64,000 nt of DNA from Oceanispirochaeta crateris (lineage in GTDB: Bacteria > Spirochaetota > Spirochaetia > DSM-2461): positions 1,674,001 to 1,738,000 of the forward strand of contig NZ_CP036150.1 in the NCBI RefSeq assembly GCF_008329965.1. The letters run 5' to 3'. Of this stretch, positions 56,986 through 64,000 are shown piece after piece. Positions within the stretch are counted from its first letter, which is position 1; every line of letters starts with the position of its first letter. Below the pieces are notes generated by a model. The model saw only the letters and a list, made by a program, of their open reading frames with translations. It ran no database searches and was not told the DNA's origin. The translations under genes and the position numbers were made by a program.

Positions 56986-58011
56986 TTAAGGCAAGGTTGC
57001 TAATATTCTGGCAATCGTTTCGCTATGTGTTTTGCCAAGAGACGGATACAAGGGAAAAAGGATACAGTTTAGGATCAGAGTCTCCGCCACTGGACATACT
57101 ATCAGATCTCCCAATTCTTCTTCCAGGCAACAACCCTTGAAGGCCAAGGATGTTTCTACATTCTTTTTTTGAGCGTATTTCTGTATTTCCTGACGATTGC
57201 CTTTGACAAGCACAGGCAATGAAGAACGGATGGTTTTTTCATCCTGATACCCAGACAAATACCCATGTTTTCCTTTCCGGAGTGATGATAGAAATAACTG
57301 ATAAATCTCTTCCCGCAATTCAAAATTCTTTTCAAATTCCTTGATCTGACTGTATCCTAAGGCAGAATTCATATCAGAAAGAAGTATGGTTTCATCAAAA
57401 TTTTTCATTTCATCTTGTAGGGCATCTGAATGAATTTTACTTCGGGCCATGAGGGCAGAACCACCGCCTGTGGTAATCAAATCATTCGGTTCGAGCCTCA
57501 TGATGACAAGATCGCCGGTATGGCCGGCAGGAATATCAGAGACAACGGAGCCGAAATTGAAGCTGATGTCCTCAATGACTGGAACCTCAGGATGCTCCCA
57601 TTTAGAAAAATCCCACTGATATCCGAAGGCTCCCATCAAGAGTAAGACTCCTGTCTTATCATTGATTTTATCCAGATACTCATCCAGATCAGGCACAGCT
57701 GTTGATGGGTTAACATCAATAAATACAGGGACCAGACTCATTTTTCTGATGATATGTAGATAGGTATCCGGAACAAGGGGAGAGAGAATGATCTCCATTC
57801 CGGCTTTAAGACCGAGGACAAGAAATGCAATTTCTATGGTTCTTTCATACTCCCTGAGGAGAAAACCGCTCTTAACAGCACAGAGCTGTTTAAACTCATC
57901 CATGAGCTGCTCAGAGTACTGCCCCGGACCGATGTGATCGGAAACCATGCACGAGAGTACAGAATCCATTTCTTTTCGTTTGATTGAGGGTCTGAATACT
58001 GGAATTGACAT
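56986..58011 (-). CDS. DegT/DnrJ/EryC1-fold protein without the PLP lysine
   Basis: 341 residues. Overall pattern follows the sugar aminotransferase family: IPVFRPSIKRKEMDSVLSCM and HIGPGQYSEQLMDEF at the start, the PLP-ring Asp148 in PVIEDISFNFG, and the ITTGGG segment (179-184). The lysine that should precede ITTG is Asp177 (MRLEPNDLITTGGG) and the serine of the usual FSF motif is missing, so ordinary aminotransferase chemistry is unlikely. One base separates it from cheW, so the two are coupled. It may be a dehydratase-like variant or a non-enzymatic protein. Confidence 0.72.
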   Translation of the reverse strand: MSIPVFRPSIKRKEMDSVLSCMVSDHIGPGQYSEQLMDEFKQLCAVKSGFLLREYERTIEIAFLVLGLKAGMEIILSPLVPDTYLHIIRKMSLVPVFIDVNPSTAVPDLDEYLDKINDKTGVLLLMGAFGYQWDFSKWEHPEVPVIEDISFNFGSVVSDIPAGHTGDLVIMRLEPNDLITTGGGSALMARSKIHSDALQDEMKNFDETILLSDMNSALGYSQIKEFEKNFELREEIYQLFLSSLRKGKHGYLSGYQDEKTIRSSLPVLVKGNRQEIQKYAQKKNVETSLAFKGCCLEEELGDLIVCPVAETLILNCILFPLYPSLGKTHSETIARILATLP

Positions 58012-58012
58012 T

Positions 58013-58486
58013 TTACCGATTTACAATGCTTATTTGCTGAAGTTCCTCTGGGTCAAATAAACGACGGATATCCAGAATGATAAGGTAACCTTCATCCTGA
58101 TGGATAACCCCCTGTATGTATTCAGTTCCAATACCGGTGATCATTTGTGGAGGAGGCTGTATTTTGCCCATATCAACAGTGACAACCCTGAGGACTTTAT
58201 CAATGATAACACCCAACTGCATGCCATCCAGATTAATGATAATAAATCCGCTCAAAAGGGCTTCATCTTCAGTCAGTTTTGCCTTGTTAATATGAAATCT
58301 CTTATGAAGATTTATAACAGGAATAATATCTCCTCTGAGGTTAAATATTCCCTCAACGTATGGAGGAGCATTGGGTATGTCACGAACTTCCTGAACACTG
58401 TATATCTCCTTAACATCCATGATATTAATACCATAGTTTTCAACTCCGAGTTGAAAAGTGACCATCTGTAAAGTTGTATCTATCAT
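58013..58486 (-). CDS. cheW: CheW chemotaxis coupling protein
   Basis: 157 residues. CheW fold with VTFQLGVENYGINIMDVKEI, IPNAPPYVEGIFNLRGDIIP and GVIIDKVLRVVTV. Links receptors to CheA. Good AGGGAG ribosome site and its own candidate promoter. Not adjacent to the cheA-like gene at the other end of the window. Confidence 0.96.
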   Translation of the reverse strand: MIDTTLQMVTFQLGVENYGINIMDVKEIYSVQEVRDIPNAPPYVEGIFNLRGDIIPVINLHKRFHINKAKLTEDEALLSGFIIINLDGMQLGVIIDKVLRVVTVDMGKIQPPPQMITGIGTEYIQGVIHQDEGYLIILDIRRLFDPEELQQISIVNR

Positions 58487-58503
58487 TCGAATCTCCCTGC
58501 TTT

Positions 58504-58532
58504 ATTATGTTCTATTATGATTCTAAAATCAA
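58504..58532 (-). promoter_or_regulatory. Candidate promoter of cheW
   Basis: TTGATT, 17 bases, CATAAT, with the -35 overlapping the end of the nucleosidase-like gene and the -10 about 18 bases before the cheW start codon. Confidence 0.5.
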
Positions 58533-59137
58533 TGACTTATATTCATTAGAAAGTCCTTTAAATATGCATATAGTTTCATGCAGTAAGGCCTAATATTTTT
58601 TTTAAATTCTGATATTCCCTGGTCATTCGCGAGATCGGTAACAATGCGAATACTTAAGAATTCACATTTCCAAAGCAATGATTTTTCAAAGATCCTGTAG
58701 CTTTCCATATTGCACACATCTGCCTGATTCTGCAAGAGACTCTTTTGAAAGTCTGAAAGCACCCCCTGGTAAACTTCCAGAATACAAACATCAGGAACCT
58801 TTGCATCATGAAATGAAGTCTCTAAAAAATCCGACTGCCCTTCACTTTCCTCATTTTTAAAGATGATACCATGAACAATATCACCCAAATGGATGCTGTT
58901 GTTCAAAGAACCACAGCTTCCTGAATCGATAAGTAAATCAGGAATCCCAAAGGATTCAGAAAACTGATCCAAGGCTTCATTCACTTGCTTTAAGCATAAT
59001 AAAATATAAAAGCTGTCCCCATGAATTAAAAATTGAGAGATCCGGAATCCACTGGGAATAGATATTTCTTTAGCAGAAAAGGTTTCACGGGCACTATGAT
59101 ACTCCTTAAGCATGGGAGTTATGATTAAAATATTCAT
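58529..59137 (-). CDS. Nucleoside phosphorylase/MTA-SAH nucleosidase family protein
   Basis: 202 residues. PNP/UDP phosphorylase superfamily pattern: LIDSGSCGSLN with LGDIV, CNMESY (ribose-binding Met-Glu) and RIVTDLAND, equivalent to the SDxAD loop with the catalytic Asp. Shorter and more diverged than MTA/SAH nucleosidase; futalosine hydrolase or another purine nucleosidase is possible. AGAGG ribosome site. Confidence 0.72.
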   Translation of the reverse strand: MNILIITPMLKEYHSARETFSAKEISIPSGFRISQFLIHGDSFYILLCLKQVNEALDQFSESFGIPDLLIDSGSCGSLNNSIHLGDIVHGIIFKNEESEGQSDFLETSFHDAKVPDVCILEVYQGVLSDFQKSLLQNQADVCNMESYRIFEKSLLWKCEFLSIRIVTDLANDQGISEFKKNIRPYCMKLYAYLKDFLMNISH

Positions 59138-59253
59138 ATATACCTCTATATTGCCCCAAATTGCAGGAATTTAAAACCTTAGTTGTTTTATACTAAATAG
59201 AATATCCGGATCTTCCTATGGTATGATCCGTAAGTAGCTATTTCATATGATAA

Positions 59254-60564
59254 ATGAATCCTTCTAGATTAGGAAAATTAATTAAGCACAAAAATATATT
59301 GCAGACAGAACTAATCAAGCTTGAACAATACAAAGAACGTCTCAAATTTTTAGAAGAGAACTCCTTTGAAGCCATAACAGTCTATGATAGCAATTTGATT
59401 TGCATAGACACGAACTTCCAATCTACAAACCTTTTTCAATACACCAGGGATGAAATTATTGGAATGAACGGTTTAGATTTTTTTGAAGCCTCTTCAAGAC
59501 AGACAGCCATAAATAGCGTAGAAGCGAAAAATAACATGCCCTATGAGGCATTGATGCGCCGTAAGGACGGATCCATATTTCCCGGCCTGATTCAGGGTTC
59601 CACCATTGTCTTAAAAGGAAAAAAAATCAGAGTTTCCACCTGTAGAGATATCAGCGACTATAAAAAAATTGAGAGAGAAGCCGAAAAAAACAGGGATGAG
59701 CTGGAGACGATTTTCAATAACAGCCAAGTAGGTATTGTCATGCTGAAAGGAGACCGTACCATACAGAGAGGAAACTTGGCAGTAGCCAAAATTTTTGGAT
59801 TTGACAGTCCAGAAGAGATCGTTGGTAAAAGTATCAGAGAATTCCATTTAAAGGACAGTGATTTTATTAAATTCGGAAAATTTTACGATACGGTACTCCA
59901 TAAGAATGAAACTATAAAGATAGATTATAAATTCAAAAAGAAAGACGGCAGTGTCATTTGGGCTTCTCTTTCGGGCAGTGTTGTGGATAAGAATACCCCA
60001 CCGGACTTTGACAAAGGAGTGGTTTGGATTCTAGACGATATCACAAGTCGAAAGGAAACAGAAGAAAAGCTGCTCAATTTAACCCGCGTCGATTATTTAA
60101 CCGGCATCAGCAATAGACGTTACTTTATGGAGTTAGGTAACCGGGAAATAGGCGTACAAAAAAGGTACAAACAAACCTTGTCACTTTTGATGCTGGATAT
60201 TGACAATTTTAAAAAAGTCTATGACACCTATGGTCACAGCTGCGGTGACCGTTCTATCCAGTTTGTCTGTGACTTGTGTAAAAAGAACATAAGAGAAAAT
60301 GATATTTTGGGACGTTTGGGAGGTGAGGAATTTGCCATTATACTGCTCAATGCAGACCATGAAAAAGCCTTTTCAATAGCAGAAAGAATTAGAACAGAAC
60401 TGGAAGAAGCCAGCTCATCCAACAGCCATTCAATTCCTCCATTGACAATTAGCATCGGACTGAAAAGCATTGATGGTGAATCTTTGGAAACCGCCTTGGA
60501 TAAGGTTGATAAACTGCTCTACAAGGCTAAAATGAATGGAAAGAATCAAACCTGTTCCGAATAG
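59254..60564 (+). CDS. PAS-PAS diguanylate cyclase
   Basis: 436 residues, no membrane helix. A short N-terminal coiled coil, two PAS domains (about 28-140 and 150-265; SCRDISDYKK-type and VWILDDITSRKE PAC ends), then a GGDEF domain with active-site GGEEF at 356-360 and an intact inhibitory I-site REND at 347-350. Expected to make cyclic di-GMP under feedback control. In spirochaetes cyclic di-GMP affects motility, and cheW lies close by. No ribosome site is visible before the ATG, so the start is not firm. Confidence 0.92.
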   Translation: MNPSRLGKLIKHKNILQTELIKLEQYKERLKFLEENSFEAITVYDSNLICIDTNFQSTNLFQYTRDEIIGMNGLDFFEASSRQTAINSVEAKNNMPYEALMRRKDGSIFPGLIQGSTIVLKGKKIRVSTCRDISDYKKIEREAEKNRDELETIFNNSQVGIVMLKGDRTIQRGNLAVAKIFGFDSPEEIVGKSIREFHLKDSDFIKFGKFYDTVLHKNETIKIDYKFKKKDGSVIWASLSGSVVDKNTPPDFDKGVVWILDDITSRKETEEKLLNLTRVDYLTGISNRRYFMELGNREIGVQKRYKQTLSLLMLDIDNFKKVYDTYGHSCGDRSIQFVCDLCKKNIRENDILGRLGGEEFAIILLNADHEKAFSIAERIRTELEEASSSNSHSIPPLTISIGLKSIDGESLETALDKVDKLLYKAKMNGKNQTCSE

Positions 60565-60725
60565 ATTCAGATTTTTAAAAAAGTCTATTGAATCAATTAT
60601 GTTTAGAACGCATGGTAAAACAGATAGAAAGCCAAAATACACTTTAGATTTAACCAAATTCAGAAATGGAGAGCCCTTCTTTGTAACCATGCCATTTGGT
60701 TTCAACTTAGATCCTTTTGACCCTT

Positions 60726-62825
60726 TTAAGAGTTGAGGTTTTTATACTTCCTTTTCATTTTCACAGTATAATCTAATACCGATTTCCCTTCTTTATCACG
60801 AACATTCTTATCGGCTCCACCAGCCAACAAGAGTGAGACAATCTCAGCGGACTGTTCATCAAAATCAGATTCGATGGCATGCATCAAGGGTGTCTTCCCG
60901 TCTAGGTCTACGGCATTGACCTCTGCCCCATGAGAGAGTAAGAGCTTTACAGATTCTGGATTCCCCCAGTAGGCGTGCATCATTATGGGAGTCATCTGGA
61001 AGGAATCCCGGAAATTTACATCCGCTCCCTTTTCGATCAAATACTCAAGCACATCGGGCTCAAGAAACATCTCGGCAGAAATATTAAGCAGACTATTCCC
61101 CCTATAGATGGACCTAGCTATTTCTGGATTCAAATCAATGATGCTCTTCAAAGCGGGTAGATTCGCCTCGGCTATAGCCTTAAAAGCGGGAGGTATCATT
61201 TCGACAGACTCCAGGGAAGATATAGATTCATTGGAATGACCACTGTCAACAAACTGCGAGTTCTCCTGCTTAGAAAACTGAACCATCTCTACTCCGAGGG
61301 CGATGAGTCTCTGCCTTTTTTTCTTTGCTTTATCCATCTCTGTTTTCTCATCACTATAGAAATTGAAGGCATTCTCCTTGTTGCTCAATAAAGCCATAAG
61401 AATGGGCATAAACTGATAAAGCAAAAGAAACAGGAAGATATAATTTAAAGCGATAGTCCCCAAAATACCGTAAAAACGGAGGGAATCGTATGGCTCTCTG
61501 TACCCTTCGAGTTTTTTGTAACCATTCCTTTCGATATTGATACGCCCCAAAAAGCTATATACCTTTGGAGATCTGGGCTCAATCAAAAAAGTAGAAAGCC
61601 ATTCCAACTTACTGTCGGCCATTTTTCCATACCAACTCCAGCTGAAATCCCCTATCTTAAAGGTTTCTGATGAACCGAAATCGGGAAACAAAAGAGAGTC
61701 ATCTGCAAGACGACTCTTATCCCCGACAAGCTCAACGGGAAGAAGTATACTATTCGCCTTCAGTTCCTTTATCAATAAATAAAGAGATCGGTTCAGAGAA
61801 GAAAAATAATTTGAATTCTCAAGATCATCCATGATCAGATCATAAATTAAGTAGTTTGACCCGCGCTGAAAGGGCTTATCTTCCCAAAACTCTGGATTGG
61901 GAAATGATCTTTTTCCCAATTCATAAACAACAGAATCTGAGAAAATATGATCATAGGGAGCCCAGTTCGCTTCAATGAGACAGTCTTCCATATGAATAAA
62001 ATCAACAAAATCACTCAAGAGAGAGGCATCTCTTACCACAGCTTCCCACTCCTCTTGGGGAATCTCATAGTTGGGATCAATATAATAGACACTTTGATCT
62101 TCATCGGGAAAAACAAAGCAATCCAAACGAGAGCTTTTCAGATAGATAGCCGATGCTTCGGATAATTCAAAGAGTTTTGCACTATCCTCTTCATTTAAAA
62201 CAATCATTTCTTGATAGAGTTCCTCTCTATTCTGCCATTCATTCAATAAACCCTTATTGGGGATTATTGACAGGGGGATTAGAAAGGCGGTAGCCATCAG
62301 TATCATACTAAACCAGAGATTTTGCTGCTGAAACTGCAAAGCCCTGATCTTTATTCGACCAGCAACCCCTGTATTAATCTGAAACCGGACAGGAATAAGA
62401 TTCCCATTATCTTTGAAATAATCCAGAGAGACCTTCATCTGGCGGTAGGGATATAATAAAATGTTTAACGCATAGGACGTTTTGATCTTATGTCCCCGAT
62501 CATGATGACTCTCTCCCAAAAAGATCTTGTACACCCCACGACTCGGTACAAACTCATCCTTTTTTAATGCATTGCCAAGAAGCGTCGTTTCCAGAAGGAT
62601 TCCCTCTGCACTTTGAATACTGGCATGATTCTTTCTTTTCCAAAAAATGATAATAAAGCTGACTAAGCTCATAAGCAAGGCAAGGATAGGCTGGGCAGGG
62701 CCAACGGAATCGGCCATTAACATACAAATATTCAGGGGGCCAAATATAATTATAAAACGAAACAATTCTTTACGAAAATCCAGACGAGCCAGAAATTCTT
62801 CATTGGCCTTACTCAGTTGCTCCAT
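60726..62825 (-). CDS. Membrane protein with C-terminal ankyrin repeats
   Basis: 699 residues. Two membrane helices near the N-terminus (about 22-38, 44-62), another near 175, a large extracytoplasmic domain (about 195-450), a helix near 455-480, then a cytoplasmic linker and three to four ankyrin repeats (about 560-690: DSFQMTPIMMHAYWGNPESV, DLDGKTPLMHAIE, DKEGKSVLDYT). GAGGGAG ribosome site. The extracytoplasmic domain suggests sensing or surface work passed to the ankyrin part; function unknown. Confidence 0.8.
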   Translation of the reverse strand: MEQLSKANEEFLARLDFRKELFRFIIIFGPLNICMLMADSVGPAQPILALLMSLVSFIIIFWKRKNHASIQSAEGILLETTLLGNALKKDEFVPSRGVYKIFLGESHHDRGHKIKTSYALNILLYPYRQMKVSLDYFKDNGNLIPVRFQINTGVAGRIKIRALQFQQQNLWFSMILMATAFLIPLSIIPNKGLLNEWQNREELYQEMIVLNEEDSAKLFELSEASAIYLKSSRLDCFVFPDEDQSVYYIDPNYEIPQEEWEAVVRDASLLSDFVDFIHMEDCLIEANWAPYDHIFSDSVVYELGKRSFPNPEFWEDKPFQRGSNYLIYDLIMDDLENSNYFSSLNRSLYLLIKELKANSILLPVELVGDKSRLADDSLLFPDFGSSETFKIGDFSWSWYGKMADSKLEWLSTFLIEPRSPKVYSFLGRINIERNGYKKLEGYREPYDSLRFYGILGTIALNYIFLFLLLYQFMPILMALLSNKENAFNFYSDEKTEMDKAKKKRQRLIALGVEMVQFSKQENSQFVDSGHSNESISSLESVEMIPPAFKAIAEANLPALKSIIDLNPEIARSIYRGNSLLNISAEMFLEPDVLEYLIEKGADVNFRDSFQMTPIMMHAYWGNPESVKLLLSHGAEVNAVDLDGKTPLMHAIESDFDEQSAEIVSLLLAGGADKNVRDKEGKSVLDYTVKMKRKYKNLNS

Positions 62826-62883
62826 ATCATCTCCCTCAAAGTTGTATCACTGTAATAGCTAATGAGGATCAACCATCATCAGC

Positions 62884-62933
62884 ATCATCCTGTCGAATCC
62901 CATGATATTGATCAGGGGATTCGACAGGATGAT
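62884..62933. repeat. Perfect 18-bp inverted repeat between the ankyrin and coiled-coil genes
   Basis: Arms at 62884-62901 and 62916-62933 match over all 18 bases around a 14-base spacer. On either strand it would fold into a very stable hairpin, but no T-run follows, so it is not a standard terminator. It lies 60 to 110 bases upstream of the ankyrin start, in what would be its leader or the tail of the upstream gene. Confidence 0.8.
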
Positions 62934-63020
62934 TCATTGAATCATTGCCCCTCCAAGAGAAGCAATTTTAATGAAATTCTACTCCTTACGAAGTTCGGCT
63001 TTAGGGCTGGGTTCAACCTT

Positions 63021-63536
63021 CTAAGTGGTTTTAAACAAAGAATCCAAAAGGTCATTCTTCATTGTATCCGCCGCATGGGGATGGATTGCACTGATAGGTT
63101 GATGGCTTCCTTCCATCCCTGTAATGACCGAAACTTTAACAACATCAAAAAGTGTTAGAGTCTCTGCAAAAAGAACGATCAGTTCCTTAAAATTATCGAT
63201 CAAATAGGTAACAGCTCCCTGTTCCCCTTGGGTTTTAAGGATACGAATAGTCTCCTTAAGCTGATCAATGAGAGCCTCTTCCTCACCTCGGATTTCGGCA
63301 GCTATAATCTTAGCATCCAGGATCATTTTCTCTTTCTGGGCAATAGCGGGAGTTATCACATCCGCCTGCAATTTGGTACGGAGCATAATTATTTTCTCTT
63401 TCACAGAGGCAATTTTAGACTTAAGCCCAATAACCTCGGCATCTACCGATTTTAGGGCGCCTTCCATACCCACAACCCCATGCTGTTCCTGTTCTAAAAG
63501 AGAAACCCTGTTTTCAGCCATGAGATTTTCGTACAT
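63021..63536 (-). CDS. Coiled-coil protein of unknown function
   Basis: 171 residues from the ATG at 63536, chosen because GGAG lies 7 bases upstream; an earlier ATG at 63557 has no ribosome site. The middle (about 25-110) is coiled coil (LKSKIASVKEKIIMLRTKLQ), followed by a helical segment (AVTYLIDNFKELIVLFAETL). No signal peptide or membrane helix. Not recognised. Separated from the ankyrin gene by 195 bases that hold the inverted repeat. Confidence 0.65.
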   Translation of the reverse strand: MYENLMAENRVSLLEQEQHGVVGMEGALKSVDAEVIGLKSKIASVKEKIIMLRTKLQADVITPAIAQKEKMILDAKIIAAEIRGEEEALIDQLKETIRILKTQGEQGAVTYLIDNFKELIVLFAETLTLFDVVKVSVITGMEGSHQPISAIHPHAADTMKNDLLDSLFKTT

Positions 63537-63557
63537 TAAATTTCTCCAAATAATCAA

Positions 63558-63848
63558 AAATTAAAGGCCCAAAGGCAGTGAATGTCGGAAATGAGAATGA
63601 GATAAAAATGAGAATATCACCAGCAGGGATCAGATCAGTGATATTGGCAAAAAGAGAGAAAAATTATTCACTACCACAACAAAGTTGATGTATTGAGAAT
63701 TGTTCTCAAGGTCGTTGATCTTTCTTATTTTTAAATTTCATCATACCGATGTATAGAGATTTAAATAAATAATACATCAATTTGATTATATTTCCAGAGC
63801 CATCAAAAAATTTAATACTTTATTAATTGAATTCGAAGTTTTATAAAA
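63558..63848. other. AT-rich intergenic region between the coiled-coil gene and the rRNA terminator
   Basis: No gene found. It is AT-rich and contains one palindrome, TTGAGAA, 3 bases, TTCTCAA (63693-63709), of operator size. A promoter for the coiled-coil gene should lie here, but I see no convincing match. Confidence 0.6.
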
Positions 63849-63877
63849 AAAAGCCCCAGTCCTAAGACTGGGGCTTT
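63845..63877 (-). terminator. Intrinsic terminator of the rRNA operon
   Basis: Perfect 11-bp stem AAAGCCCCAGT/ACTGGGGCTTT with a 6-base loop, followed on the minus strand by a run of T. Ends about 10 bases after the 5S RNA. Confidence 0.95.
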
Positions 63878-63886
63878 GAAGTTTAA

Positions 63887-63993
63887 ACCGGCGACGACCT
63901 ACTCTCCCACCGTAGCAGTACCATCGGCGCGATTGAGCTTGACTTCCGTGTTCGGGATGGGAACGGGTATAACCTCAATGCTAAAATCACCGG
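63887..63993 (-). rRNA. rrf: 5S ribosomal RNA
   Basis: The minus strand contains the conserved 5S core (CCCGAACACGGAAGTCAAGC) and the late GGTGGGAGAGTAGGTCG, with ends able to pair (CCGGTGA with GCCGG). Length about 107 bases. It marks the 3' end of an rRNA operon whose 23S gene would lie just beyond the right edge. Exact ends are approximate. Confidence 0.93.
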
Positions 63994-64000
63994 ATCACTG

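Noticed and set aside
60536-60736. A 66-codon plus-strand open frame after the diguanylate cyclase gene
   Set aside because: It overlaps the cyclase end and the convergent ankyrin gene and has no ribosome site at either possible ATG. The Phe/Pro-rich end (FNLDPFDPFK) is curious but insufficient.

Overview
The window is a chromosomal segment of a spirochaete. The gene order (cell-division genes, then hslVU, then one very long flagellar operon ending in flhF, flhG, a FapA-type gene and fliA) and several spirochaete hallmarks support this: FlbB, the FliO, FliY and MotB variants, and a FlgE with the lysinoalanine-forming Lys/Cys pair. The moderate base composition and a biosynthetic-type threonine ammonia-lyase suggest a free-living member of the Spirochaetaceae rather than a host-restricted one; that is inference.

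Layout. Bases 2-1177 hold the 3' part of ilvA on the plus strand. From about 45,260 down to 1,189 every gene lies on the minus strand with mostly 4-base overlaps or very short gaps, forming one 44-kb co-directional block. In transcription order it holds a reduced dcw cluster (mraZ, rsmH, ftsL, murF, mraY, ftsW, ftsQ, ftsA, ftsZ); a recombination and proteolysis segment (xerD-like, a TPR lipoprotein, dprA, xerC-like, hslV, hslU); and the flagellar genes (flgB, flgC, fliE, fliF, fliG, fliH, fliI, fliJ, flbB, fliK, flgD, flgE, flbD, motA, motB, fliL, fliM, fliY, fliO, fliP, fliQ, fliR, flhB, flhA, flhF, flhG, a membrane protein, fliA, fapA, two small conserved-type genes, and a cheA-like kinase). 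A near-consensus sigma-70 promoter followed by three MraZ boxes at exact 10-bp spacing sits at the head of the block.

Bases 45,362-50,331 hold glycan genes: a GH57 branching enzyme with a DUF4912 partner, and a divergent GH57/DUF3536 protein. Bases 50,304-53,073 are a tightly coupled minus-strand trio: an anchored propeller-like protein, a degenerate M23 peptidase and a zinc-ribbon methyltransferase. Then come cdd (plus strand), a helical unknown, recN, NAD kinase, a DegT-like protein that seems to lack its catalytic lysine, cheW, a nucleosidase-like gene, a PAS-PAS-GGDEF diguanylate cyclase (plus strand), a membrane ankyrin-repeat protein, a coiled-coil unknown, and the 5S end of an rRNA operon with its terminator.

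How it fits together. The main block couples septum formation and wall precursor synthesis to construction of periplasmic flagella: the export gate (FliOPQR, FlhAB), its ATPase (FliHIJ), MS/C rings, rod and hook, stator, and placement and number control (FlhF/FlhG). It ends with the flagellar sigma factor and a CheA-family kinase. A second signalling group (cheW, the DegT-like gene, the diguanylate cyclase) lies at the right. No CRISPR array, insertion sequence or tRNA gene was seen.
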